From: Oscillospiraceae bacterium
GTDB lineage: Bacteria; Bacillota; Clostridia; Oscillospirales; Ruminococcaceae
Direction: 5' to 3'
NCBI GenBank assembly: GCA_900768705.1
Contig: CAAGEB010000100.1
Span: 1-39,863 of the forward strand
DNA length: 39,863 bases
Shown here one piece after another: positions 17,696 through 25,636 of this stretch (the first letter of the stretch is position 1; each line of letters begins with the position of its first letter). The notes under the pieces are model-generated. The model saw nothing but the letters and a program-made list of their open reading frames with translations, searched no databases and was not told where the DNA came from. A program made the position numbers and the translations under genes.

Positions 17696-18925
17696 ATGCG
17701 TTTTGGCAGCGTTGAATTTTTTAAGGTGCTGATAAAGACAGTACTTGCAATACTTTTCTTCGTTCCTCTGGTGGGAGCCGTTGTACTCGGAATATTGCTT
17801 GCAGATACGAATGCACAGCTTCAGGAAGCCAAAAGGGAAAACGACAAGTTATCCGTTGTGGCGGATGTGCTGGCGGAAGAAAAAACAGGAAATCCGGCGG
17901 ATTTCTGCGAAATGCTGGAGCGCAGCGGAGTATCCTACGAGGAATTGATTTCCTATATTAATAAGAAAAAGAATCTCACTGCGGAGAATTTCCGCAAAAT
18001 TCTCTCGGATGCGGGAATATCCGACAAGGACATTATCACCGCAGCAGCAAAAAACAGCAAAATTTCCGCAGAGGACTGCTATGAAATTCTGTCCGGATGC
18101 GGAATGTCCGACAGGGAAATAATCGCTTTTATTGAAAGCAGAAGCGGAGCTTCGGGTAATGCTGCGGATTCCTCTGCGGATAACCCGGACAGTGTTTCCG
18201 ATACGCCGTCGGAAAGCGAATCCATACCGCAGACCGATGAAAACCCTTATGAGAAGCTATATGAGGATATGTATGTTTCCTCGCCCTCGGAATATGTTCG
18301 TGAACAGGGAAAGGTGTACTTCACATTTGACGATGGTCCCTCGGAATATACATACTCCATTCTCAGCTATCTGCGGGAAAACGGCGTCAAAGCGACCTTC
18401 TTTGTGGTTCCGCAGCGAACCGACAGATGCTATGAGCTGCTTCGTGCGATTGCAGCCGACGGTCACTCCATCGGCGTTCACAGTGCTTCCCATGAGTATG
18501 AGAAGATATATTCTTCCGTGGAAGCATATCTTGATGATTTTCACGAGGCATGGGATATAATCCGTGACGCCACCGGAATAACCACCGAAATTTTCCGTTT
18601 TCCGGGCGGCAGCAAAAACGACTTTAACGAAGAAACCCGTGACGCAATTATCGAAGAAATGACACGGCGGGGATTTCGTTTCTATGACTGGAATGTGGAC
18701 AGCGGCGACGCAATGGGAGCCACCTGGACGGATATGTACAATTCCATTCAGCAGGATGTGATCGGCAATTACCGTTCGTTTATCCTTATGCACGATTCCT
18801 CTTCCACACCGAATACGCCGCTGGTGCTTGAGGATATTCTGAAGGCTCTGGCAAATTCGGGATATTCATTTGATAAAATCAACAATGACACGCAGCCCGT
18901 GCAGTTTACGGGGCCCTTTTCATAA
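17696..18925 (+). CDS. Membrane-anchored NodB polysaccharide deacetylase with helical repeats
   Basis: A 409-residue protein with one N-terminal membrane helix (about 12-36), a coiled-coil-like stretch, three tandem 28-29-residue repeats (66-93, 94-122, 123-151) and an acidic Ser-rich linker before a C-terminal NodB domain (about 205-400). All catalytic motifs are present: TFDDGP (Asp212, Asp213), HSASH (His262, His266), RFPGG (Arg301), DWNVDSGD (Asp331) and LMHDS (His366). It should remove N-acetyl groups from peptidoglycan or another exported glycan outside the membrane in a metal-dependent way. A bactofilin gene follows after 37 bp. The ATG has GAGGAC upstream. Confidence 0.92.
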   Translation: MRFGSVEFFKVLIKTVLAILFFVPLVGAVVLGILLADTNAQLQEAKRENDKLSVVADVLAEEKTGNPADFCEMLERSGVSYEELISYINKKKNLTAENFRKILSDAGISDKDIITAAAKNSKISAEDCYEILSGCGMSDREIIAFIESRSGASGNAADSSADNPDSVSDTPSESESIPQTDENPYEKLYEDMYVSSPSEYVREQGKVYFTFDDGPSEYTYSILSYLRENGVKATFFVVPQRTDRCYELLRAIAADGHSIGVHSASHEYEKIYSSVEAYLDDFHEAWDIIRDATGITTEIFRFPGGSKNDFNEETRDAIIEEMTRRGFRFYDWNVDSGDAMGATWTDMYNSIQQDVIGNYRSFILMHDSSSTPNTPLVLEDILKALANSGYSFDKINNDTQPVQFTGPFS

Positions 18926-18962
18926 TGGGTCTGCGATGAGGATACAAAGAAAGGACTAAAAA

Positions 18963-19988
18963 ATGGGTATTAAAGATAATTTTTCCCAGGCAGTAAAGGA
19001 GCTGTGGAAAAAAGACGGTCAGGAACAGAATAACGGTCAGCCGTCGTCACAGCCCTCCGAGCTTGATCAATATTTAAGACAGCAGGATCCCGAAAACCCC
19101 TCCGCTGCGGCATCGGGTGCTGAATTAAACTCAGCAGGCGTTCCTGCGGGAAACACTGCGGCGGCTGCCGATAATTCGGGTGCTTCTGCGGCGCAGAACA
19201 TTGCGGAAAACAATACTAATCCCGGAAATGCTCAGAATACCCGCAGCGAACAGGACAACGCTGCCGTTCCGCAGCAGAATGCGGTTAATATGAATGTTCA
19301 AAATATCAACCGTAATTTCGGGCAGAATAACAAAGCGGAAGGCGCAGCCGAATTTAACGATTACAACCGTGACGGTTACGGAAGAGGATATAACGGCGGT
19401 TACGGAGGAAACGGAGGATATAATCCACCCCCTGCGGGCGGTGCGGCTCTTAACCAGCCCCAGAATGAAACCAACGAGCTTACCGTTATTTCAAAAAATA
19501 CTATAATTGACGGAAATATCCGCTCGCTGGCAAATATGCAGATTGACGGCAGCATCAAGGGAAATGTGGAAACCTCCAAGAATATCGATATGACCGGAAA
19601 GGTTGTGGGCGATATTACCTGCAATAATGCAGCAATGACCTCTGCCGCAATGCAGGGAAATGTTTCCCTCAAGGGCAGAATGAAAATGGACAGAGATACT
19701 ATTCTTATCGGCGATCTGTCCTCCCAGTATGCGGATATCAACGGCAGAATACGCGGCAAGCTGGACATAGTGGGCAAGGCTGAGCTGAAAAGGGACGCAA
19801 TTGTTTTCGGCGACATCAACGCTTCCACAATCGCCGTAACAGACGGCGCAATTATTCAGGGCTATGTCAACACCACTTTCCTTTCCAAAGAGGACAGCCG
19901 CAATATATTCCCTGAGGCTATTTCCTTCGACAGCAAGGATAACCGCACCAACAGCCATAACAACGAAACAACAGATATACCTAACTAA
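18963..19988 (+). CDS. Bactofilin-family cytoskeletal protein
   Basis: A 341-residue protein whose C-terminal part (about 175-305) is a bactofilin (DUF583) right-handed beta-helix with repeated turns such as IDGNIRS, IDGSIKGNV, VVGDIT, INGRIRGKL and VFGDI. These polymerise without nucleotide and act as membrane-associated scaffolds that place cell-wall enzymes. The first about 160 residues are low-complexity, rich in Gln, Asn, Ala and Gly (for example YGRGYNGGYGGNGGY), and unusually long for a bactofilin. It follows the deacetylase by 37 bp without a terminator, which suggests it may organise that enzyme. The start has AAAGGAC upstream. Confidence 0.9.
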   Translation: MGIKDNFSQAVKELWKKDGQEQNNGQPSSQPSELDQYLRQQDPENPSAAASGAELNSAGVPAGNTAAAADNSGASAAQNIAENNTNPGNAQNTRSEQDNAAVPQQNAVNMNVQNINRNFGQNNKAEGAAEFNDYNRDGYGRGYNGGYGGNGGYNPPPAGGAALNQPQNETNELTVISKNTIIDGNIRSLANMQIDGSIKGNVETSKNIDMTGKVVGDITCNNAAMTSAAMQGNVSLKGRMKMDRDTILIGDLSSQYADINGRIRGKLDIVGKAELKRDAIVFGDINASTIAVTDGAIIQGYVNTTFLSKEDSRNIFPEAISFDSKDNRTNSHNNETTDIPN

Positions 19989-20006
19989 CCGAAAGGCAAA
20001 TTATAA

Positions 20007-20804
20007 ATGAGTGAAAAAAATTCCAATAATAAAAAGCAAAGTCCTGCCGCTCTGATTGCTACAATTATCGTTGCGGCGGCGGCAATAGCCGCAGTGGTTA
20101 TTCTCCTGACAGTAAAACAAAGCCGTGAAACTCCCACTCTCCCCGACGGCACTCAGATCACCTTCAAGCCAAGCGAGGAGCTGATTGAAGAATGTAAGGA
20201 CAGCGCTCATGACCTTGTGGGCGAAAGCTATGAGGTTATCAAGCTGTTTGTTACCGAGGGTCTGCCTCATCTGGACGAGCCCTACGGAAACGCTCCCGAG
20301 GACGGAATTTATACCGTTAATTCCGACAAATACACCTCTCTGGAACAGATTGAAGCATTGGTAAAATCCGTTTACACCGAAGATACAGCGGAAAAAATTC
20401 TTCACAATCTGGACGGAAACGGCTTTGAGGTGTACAAAAATCGGGAAATTTATGTGGAAGCGGAATATTCAGATGATGTTTCCGATACCGACGAAACCAC
20501 GGAGGACGAGGAAATCGGAGAGGACGAGAATACAGCCGAATCCGAAACCGACCGTCCTGCATTCGTGAAAAAGACAGTTCTGGGTATAAACGCAGATTTT
20601 ACCGCCAATACCGACAGAAGCGCTCTCTGGGCACAGTGCAGTATTCTTCCCACTCCCATCAGCGATACCGAATGCGCCCTTACGATTTATCTGGGTGGAA
20701 CTTCGGAATCCTCCGAATCCACCGACTCCGGCAATAATCTTGTACTTCAGACCGGAATGGTAAAATCCAACGGAGAGTGGCGTCTGACAGACTTTGTATA
20801 TTGA
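20007..20804 (+). CDS. Unknown single-pass membrane protein
   Basis: I do not recognise a family. The 265-residue protein has a short basic cytosolic N-terminus, one membrane helix (about 13-37) and an extracytoplasmic domain. Two folded-looking segments (about 45-150 and 185-265) flank a very acidic linker rich in Glu, Asp and Thr (about 152-180). The segment LEQIEALVKSVYTEDTAEKIL and the C-terminal GEWRLTDFVY resemble small NTF2-like or IseA-like exported domains, but this is weak. It lies 18 bp after bactofilin and 6 bp before the first atp accessory gene, so co-transcription with both is likely. Confidence 0.75.
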   Translation: MSEKNSNNKKQSPAALIATIIVAAAAIAAVVILLTVKQSRETPTLPDGTQITFKPSEELIEECKDSAHDLVGESYEVIKLFVTEGLPHLDEPYGNAPEDGIYTVNSDKYTSLEQIEALVKSVYTEDTAEKILHNLDGNGFEVYKNREIYVEAEYSDDVSDTDETTEDEEIGEDENTAESETDRPAFVKKTVLGINADFTANTDRSALWAQCSILPTPISDTECALTIYLGGTSESSESTDSGNNLVLQTGMVKSNGEWRLTDFVY

Positions 20805-20810
20805 TACGAA

Positions 20811-21107
20811 ATGAAAAAGAATGAAAACCCGCTGTCGGTATATGCAAGAGTAAGTCAGCTGGCATTTGTAATAATAACTCCGCTGCTGGTTTTTCTCTGG
20901 GGCGGAAGCTGGGCGGTTTCCCATTTCGGACTTCCCGACTGGGTAATGGGAATATGCGTTGCTCTGGCGATAATTTTTATGCTGAGCGGAGCGGTTTCCT
21001 ATATTTATAAGCTGATCAAATACTATGAAAAGCAGGAAAAGCCCGCACCGAAGGCATTTACCGCCTCCCGCAGAGACAATGATTACTATGACGACTACCG
21101 AAAATGA
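20811..21107 (+). CDS. AtpZ/AtpI-like small membrane protein
   Basis: A 98-residue protein with two membrane helices (about 14-36 and 42-66) and a charged C-terminal tail, in the first position of the atp gene block. Size, topology and location match the ATPase gene 1 (AtpZ) family, which is linked to F1Fo assembly or divalent cation supply. No strong ribosome binding site is visible; the start is six bases after the preceding stop. It overlaps the next gene by ATGA. Confidence 0.75.
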   Translation: MKKNENPLSVYARVSQLAFVIITPLLVFLWGGSWAVSHFGLPDWVMGICVALAIIFMLSGAVSYIYKLIKYYEKQEKPAPKAFTASRRDNDYYDDYRK

Positions 21108-21514
21108 TGAACTGTATGAAAAAGAATCAACCGATTTATGAGGAAATGCGGTCTCTTTCGCCGTATTTTCTTATTACAGCGGGAATATATCTTTCCCTGC
21201 TTATTGTGATATTCTTTGCTGTGGGATTTGATTATTCCCTGATAATCGGAGGTTTGTATGGCTGCGTTATTGCCGTGCTGAATTTTCTGATTCTGGGCAA
21301 AACCGCCCAAAGCAGTCTGCGCAGAAATCCGAAATCCGCACAGACCTTTATGAGTACTATGTACTGCGTTCGGTATCTGGGGCTTTTTATTCTGCTGACT
21401 CTCGGTGCGCTGGCACCGTTTATAAATCTTATCGCTGCGGCAGTTCCGCTTTTCTTTCCCAGAATTGCCATAACGGTAAGGGAAATAATTGCAAGCAAAA
21501 AGAAGGAGGAATAG
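21104..21514 (+). CDS. atpI: ATP synthase protein I
   Basis: A 136-residue protein with four hydrophobic helices directly upstream of atpB. AtpI is an assembly helper for the c-ring, known in sodium-type ATPases, and may also move divalent cations. The hydrophobic pattern (YFLITAGIYLSLLIVIFF, SLIIGGLYGCVIAVLNFLI) fits. Three candidate ATGs exist (21104, 21107, 21116). None has a strong ribosome binding site, and the first overlaps the previous stop, so coupling is likely. Confidence 0.82.
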   Translation: MMNCMKKNQPIYEEMRSLSPYFLITAGIYLSLLIVIFFAVGFDYSLIIGGLYGCVIAVLNFLILGKTAQSSLRRNPKSAQTFMSTMYCVRYLGLFILLTLGALAPFINLIAAAVPLFFPRIAITVREIIASKKKEE

Positions 21515-21517
21515 CGT

Positions 21518-22237
21518 ATGCCGACTGCTTTATTGTTGGCTTCCGAAAGCGGAATTACCGTAAACGGTCCGCTGGTGGTGGCAAGCTTTGATTTATTTGG
21601 CATAACCTTCAATCTGACAGAAAGCATTATTGTTCAGTGGTTTGTAATACTTATACTGCTTGCCGTCATTTTGATAATTACCCACAATCTGAAAGTAGTT
21701 CCCGAAACCAAAAGGCAGGCTGCCGCCGAGATGATAGTGGAATTCTTCCGCAGCACGGTTGACGGCACAATGGGCGCAAAATACGGCAAACATATTCCCT
21801 ATTTTGCCGCACTGTTCTGCTTCATTATGATAAACAACCTTATGGGACTGCTGGGACTCCGCAATCCGACAGCAGATGTATCCGTAACGGGAGCATTCGC
21901 CATTATCACTTTCTGCATGGTGCAGTTTAACAGAGCCAAGACAGGAAAGTTCAAGGGCTATATGAAGAGCTTTGTGGAGCCGATGCCCTTTATGCTTCCC
22001 TTTAACATAATCGGTGAATTTGCAAATCCCCTCGCATTGACGCTTCGTCTGTTCGGAAATATGATTGCGGGTATGGTTATAAGTGCGCTCATCTACTTTG
22101 CACTGGGTAACTTCGCCATTCTTATTCCCGCTGTGGCGTCGCTGTATTTTGATATATTCTCTGCGGTTATGCAGGCGTATATCTTCATAATGCTGAGTAT
22201 GTCGTATATTTCTTCGGCTGACTGCTCAGAGAACTAA
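21518..22237 (+). CDS. atpB: F1Fo ATP synthase subunit a
   Basis: The stator channel subunit of Fo, which passes the coupling ion to the c-ring. It has 239 residues and five to six membrane helices. The conserved helix NPLALTLRLFGNMIAGMV contains the essential arginine, and NNLMGLLGLRNPTAD marks the preceding conserved region. The start follows AAGGAGG at ideal spacing, three bases after atpI. A 170-bp fold-back sequence separates it from atpE, which is unusual in an otherwise tightly packed operon. Confidence 0.96.
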   Translation: MPTALLLASESGITVNGPLVVASFDLFGITFNLTESIIVQWFVILILLAVILIITHNLKVVPETKRQAAAEMIVEFFRSTVDGTMGAKYGKHIPYFAALFCFIMINNLMGLLGLRNPTADVSVTGAFAIITFCMVQFNRAKTGKFKGYMKSFVEPMPFMLPFNIIGEFANPLALTLRLFGNMIAGMVISALIYFALGNFAILIPAVASLYFDIFSAVMQAYIFIMLSMSYISSADCSEN

Positions 22238-22262
22238 GGAAATTATCCCCACAAGGGATTAA

Positions 22263-22436
22263 GGCAACGCCGCATAATTATTGTCGTTTGATTGCGCTGT
22301 CAGATTTTTTGGCAGATTGTACAATGAGGACGACGCAAGGCTGTATGCCTTGCTAGGACGAATTGTGCAAGATGACGGAAAATATGCAAGCAAGCGAACG
22401 ACAAAGGCGTTAGCCGTTAATTGTGCGGTGCTGCCT
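22263..22436. mobile_element. MITE-like fold-back element between atpB and atpE
   Basis: The ends are inverted repeats: GGCAACGCCGCATAATTA on the left and, reverse-complemented, GGCAGCACCGCACAATTA on the right (15 of 18 identical). Inside, CGTTTG/CGAACG, TTGTACAAT/ATTGTGCAA and a perfect apical GCAAGGC-tgtat-GCCTTGC hairpin (22335-22353) pair in nested order, so the whole 174 bp can fold into one long hairpin. It encodes no transposase. A reading frame crosses it into atpE, but this is fortuitous. No clear target-site duplication was seen. Confidence 0.65.
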
Positions 22437-22475
22437 AAGAATTATTCCATAAAAATCATCACGGAGGAAAACACA

Positions 22476-22766
22476 ATGGATGAAATGAAAATTCTCGCAA
22501 ATGCAATTGTACTCGGTGCTTCTGCGCTGGGTGCGGGTACTGCAATGATTGCAGGTTTAGGTCCCGGTATCGGCGAAGGCTTCTGCGGCGGCAAGGCTGT
22601 TGAAGCAATCGGAAGACAGCCCGAAGCCAGCGGCGCAATTACAAGAACAATGATCATCGGCGACGCACTTGCCGAAACAACCGGTCTGTACGCACTGGTA
22701 ATCGCACTTCTTCTCCTGTATGCAAACCCGCTTTTCAGTTCTCTTCAGAATTCGCTCAACGGCTGA
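22476..22766 (+). CDS. atpE: F1Fo ATP synthase subunit c
   Basis: The rotor-ring proteolipid, 96 residues in two membrane helices joined by the polar loop RQPEA. Helix 2 holds the ion-binding Glu67 in ALAETTGLY. In sodium-binding c subunits such as Ilyobacter the site is Gln32, Glu65, Ser66 and Tyr70; here the aligned residues are Glu34, Glu67, Thr68 and Tyr72. This gives a sodium-type site with a second carboxylate, as reported for Fusobacterium. The frame stays open 65 codons upstream, but ATG 22476 is chosen because ACGGAGGAAA precedes it and the protein then matches the family N-terminus. Confidence 0.95.
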   Translation: MDEMKILANAIVLGASALGAGTAMIAGLGPGIGEGFCGGKAVEAIGRQPEASGAITRTMIIGDALAETTGLYALVIALLLLYANPLFSSLQNSLNG

Positions 22767-22800
22767 AAAGGAACTTATTAACGGGAGGAGGAGAATTTAA

Positions 22801-23340
22801 ATGCTGAATTTCATCAGTGAAGCGGCAGCTGCCGGACAGCAACAACTGTCGCTGGTGTCGATTGACCCCGGTACAATAGTCTTTACACTGATAAACACGC
22901 TGATTATCTTCCTCATATTCAGAATATTCCTGTTCAAGCCCGTCTGCAAAATTCTCGACAAGAGAAAGGAAATGGCTGCTGCGGAAATTTCCGAGGCTCA
23001 GAAAGCCAAGGAAGCCGCTCAGAAAGCAGAGCAGGAATATACCGCCCGCATAGCCGACGCCAAGGCAGAAGCCGCTGAAATAGTCAAAGCGGCAACGGCA
23101 AGAGCGCAGAAGCGGGAGGAAGAAATTGTTTCCGAAGCCAATCGTACAGCGGCTGAAATCCGCGCAAAGGCAGAGGAAAATATTCGGCGTGACAAACAGC
23201 GTGCCGTAAACGAAATCAAGGACGAAATTTCCGAGATGGTGGTTATGGCGGCAAGCCGTGTCGTAGAAAAGGAAATCTCCGAAAAGGACAACGAAGAGAT
23301 TATCTCCAAGTTCCTGGCTGAGGTCGGAACCATGGAATAA
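22801..23340 (+). CDS. atpF: F1Fo ATP synthase subunit b
   Basis: The peripheral stalk subunit linking Fo to F1. The 179 residues comprise an N-terminal extracytoplasmic stretch, one membrane helix (about 22-44) and a long charged helical coiled-coil tail rich in Ala, Glu and Lys (about 50-170). The start has GGGAGGAGGAG upstream. It lies 34 bp after atpE and 14 bp before atpH, the standard gene order. Confidence 0.95.
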   Translation: MLNFISEAAAAGQQQLSLVSIDPGTIVFTLINTLIIFLIFRIFLFKPVCKILDKRKEMAAAEISEAQKAKEAAQKAEQEYTARIADAKAEAAEIVKAATARAQKREEEIVSEANRTAAEIRAKAEENIRRDKQRAVNEIKDEISEMVVMAASRVVEKEISEKDNEEIISKFLAEVGTME

Positions 23341-23354
23341 CGAAAGGATTTTTT

Positions 23355-23906
23355 ATGTACGACAAGGCTGAAAAAATATACGGCGAAGCATTTTTCGAGC
23401 TTTGCTGCGAAGAGAACGAAGCAGCTCTCGGGTCAACCCTCGAGGAATTGAAGGCATTGGACGAGATATTCACCGCAAACCCCGGGTTTGCAAAAATTAT
23501 GAGCACGCCTACGATTTCCGCAGAGGATAAAATTTCCTTGTGCCGGGAAATAATAAGTGCGGGGAATGTGTCGGAGCTTACCGGAAATCTGCTCTGCGTA
23601 CTTACTGAAAACGGCAGAATGGGCTGCTTTTCCGGTATCGTAAAGGAATTCCGAGAAATGTACAACGATAAATTCAGGCTCACTGAAATCGTTGTTACCA
23701 CCGCCTCGCCTCTATCCTCGGAACTGAAAAACAAAATCGCCGCAAAAATGTCGGAGGTTATCGGCAAAACCGTTACTGTCAATGAAAAAATTGACAAGAA
23801 TATTATCGGCGGAATTGTCATCGACTACGGCAGCCGCCGCTATGACGGCAGTATAAAGGCTAGACTTGATTCGCTCAGAAAAGAGCTGGGATCGGTTATC
23901 GCCTGA
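23355..23906 (+). CDS. atpH: F1Fo ATP synthase subunit delta
   Basis: Connects the top of F1 to the b-subunit stalk. It has 183 residues, with an N-terminal helical domain (YDKAEKIYGEAFFELCCEE) and the C-terminal family motif IGGIVIDYGSRRYDGSIKARLDSLR. The ATG has GAAAGGA upstream, and gene order atpF-atpH-atpA is conserved. Confidence 0.95.
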   Translation: MYDKAEKIYGEAFFELCCEENEAALGSTLEELKALDEIFTANPGFAKIMSTPTISAEDKISLCREIISAGNVSELTGNLLCVLTENGRMGCFSGIVKEFREMYNDKFRLTEIVVTTASPLSSELKNKIAAKMSEVIGKTVTVNEKIDKNIIGGIVIDYGSRRYDGSIKARLDSLRKELGSVIA

Positions 23907-23951
23907 GAAGCACTTTTGCTTCCATAAACTAACAAGAAAGGGATGTATATA

Positions 23952-25457
23952 ATGGATTTACGCCCCGATGAAATAACCGGTCTCATCAAGGACCGCATCA
24001 AAAACTACAATGCGAAAATCCAGCTCGGCGATGTGGGTACAGTTGTCACCGTCGGCGATGGTATCGTGCGTATTCACGGACTTGAAAACTGCATGATGAA
24101 CGAGCTGCTGGAATTTGACAACGGCGTTCAGTGTATGGCACTGAACCTGGAGCAGGACTTTGTAGGTGCGGTTATGCTGGGCTCGGATGCGGGCATCAAA
24201 GAGGGAGACAGCGTTAAGCGAACCAACAGCATAGTTTCCGTGCCGGTTGGCGAAGCACTTCTGGGACGAGTTGTTAATTCCCTCGGTCAGCCGCTGGACG
24301 GCAAGGGTGACATTCTTGCAACGGAAACCCGTCCTATCGAGAAAATCGCTCCGGGAATTATCACCAGAGAACATGTAAGCGTTCCGCTGCAAACGGGTAT
24401 CAAGGCTATCGACTCTATGATTCCCATAGGCAGAGGTCAGCGTGAGCTTATTATCGGCGACAGACAGACAGGTAAAACTGCCATTGCCATTGACACAATT
24501 ATAAACCAGAAGGGCAGAGATGTTATCTGCATTTATGTTGCAATCGGTCAGAAAAACTCCACCGTTGCAAATGTTGTGGATACTCTGGTTAAAAACGGCG
24601 CTATGGATTATTCCATCGTCGTATCTTCAACCGCTTCCGAGCTTGCTCCGCTGCAGTATATTGCTCCCTATTCCGGCTGCACCATGGGCGAGTACTTTAT
24701 GGATCAGGGAAAAGATGTTCTTATCGTATATGACGACCTGTCCAAGCATGCAGTAGCTTACAGAGCACTCTCCCTGCTGCTTAAACGCCCGCCGGGAAGA
24801 GAAGCATACCCCGGCGATGTATTCTACCTCCATTCCAGACTGCTTGAGCGTGCAGCCCGCCTGAACAAGGATTATGGCGGCGGCTCACTTACCGCACTGC
24901 CCATTATCGAAACACAGGCAGGCGATGTTTCCGCCTATATCCCCACCAATGTAATTTCAATTACCGACGGTCAGATATTCCTGGAAACAGAGCTGTTCAA
25001 TTCCGGCGTCCGTCCTGCGGTAAACCCCGGTATCTCCGTTTCCCGTGTCGGCGGCGACGCACAGATCAAGGCAATGAAGAAGGTTGCCGGCACGCTGAAG
25101 CTGGACTACTCCCAGTACCGTGAGCTGCAGTCCTTCTCCCAGTTTGGTTCGGATCTGGATAAGGATACAAAGGATCGTCTTGCAAAGGGCGAACGCATCG
25201 TTGAGGTTCTCAAGCAGGATCAGAATTCACCGCTGGAGGTTGAAGAACAGGTTGTTGTTATCTATGCGGTAATCAACAATTATATGGCGTCTATTCCCGT
25301 TGAAAAGATCAAGCAGTATCAGAAGGATCTTATCGAAAGCATCAAAAATACAAAGCCGGAAATTCTTGATTCCATACGCAATGAAAAGGTTCTTACTCCC
25401 GACAACGAAACTGCGCTTAAGGAGTATCTCACCGGCTTTGCGGCTTCCTACGAATAA
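23952..25457 (+). CDS. atpA: F1Fo ATP synthase subunit alpha
   Basis: The non-catalytic nucleotide-binding subunit of the F1 hexamer, 501 residues. The Walker A loop is GDRQTGKT, followed by the conserved IYVAIGQKNSTVA and the family signature near PAVNPGISVSRVGGDAQ. An ATG nine bases upstream is in frame, but AAAGGGA lies too close to it and fits ATG 23952, which yields the usual MDLRPDEI start. A short membrane-protein gene follows before atpG. Confidence 0.97.
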   Translation: MDLRPDEITGLIKDRIKNYNAKIQLGDVGTVVTVGDGIVRIHGLENCMMNELLEFDNGVQCMALNLEQDFVGAVMLGSDAGIKEGDSVKRTNSIVSVPVGEALLGRVVNSLGQPLDGKGDILATETRPIEKIAPGIITREHVSVPLQTGIKAIDSMIPIGRGQRELIIGDRQTGKTAIAIDTIINQKGRDVICIYVAIGQKNSTVANVVDTLVKNGAMDYSIVVSSTASELAPLQYIAPYSGCTMGEYFMDQGKDVLIVYDDLSKHAVAYRALSLLLKRPPGREAYPGDVFYLHSRLLERAARLNKDYGGGSLTALPIIETQAGDVSAYIPTNVISITDGQIFLETELFNSGVRPAVNPGISVSRVGGDAQIKAMKKVAGTLKLDYSQYRELQSFSQFGSDLDKDTKDRLAKGERIVEVLKQDQNSPLEVEEQVVVIYAVINNYMASIPVEKIKQYQKDLIESIKNTKPEILDSIRNEKVLTPDNETALKEYLTGFAASYE

Positions 25458-25481
25458 TTACTTGAAGAATAGGAGTACAGT

Positions 25482-25607
25482 ATGAAACAGGCAGCTTTTG
25501 TACTTAGCATTATTGCCACAACATTGTCCGTATTTACTGCGCTGGCGGTGGCATGGCTTTATGTTGAAAAGAAAGTAAAATATATCACCACCGATGAGGA
25601 TGTATAA
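25482..25607 (+). CDS. 41-residue single-pass membrane peptide inside the atp operon
   Basis: A short gene between atpA and atpG with a good AGGAG site (25471-25475) six bases before ATG. The product has Lys2, a hydrophobic helix of about 24 residues (AAFVLSIIATTLSVFTALAV then AWLYV) and a charged tail EKKVKYITTDEDV. I do not recognise a family. Placement between two F1 subunit genes, own ribosome binding site, clean membrane-helix composition and filling of the atpA-atpG gap all support a real gene. It could be an assembly factor, a small stator or regulatory subunit, or a membrane anchor for F1; all are inference. Confidence 0.72.
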   Translation: MKQAAFVLSIIATTLSVFTALAVAWLYVEKKVKYITTDEDV

Positions 25608-25636
25608 CGCTGTGACAGCGATTAGGGGGTGATATT

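Noticed and set aside
22281..22475. 65-codon N-terminal extension of atpE
   Set aside because: It lies inside the fold-back element, and ATG 22476 has a strong ribosome binding site and the normal c-subunit N-terminus.
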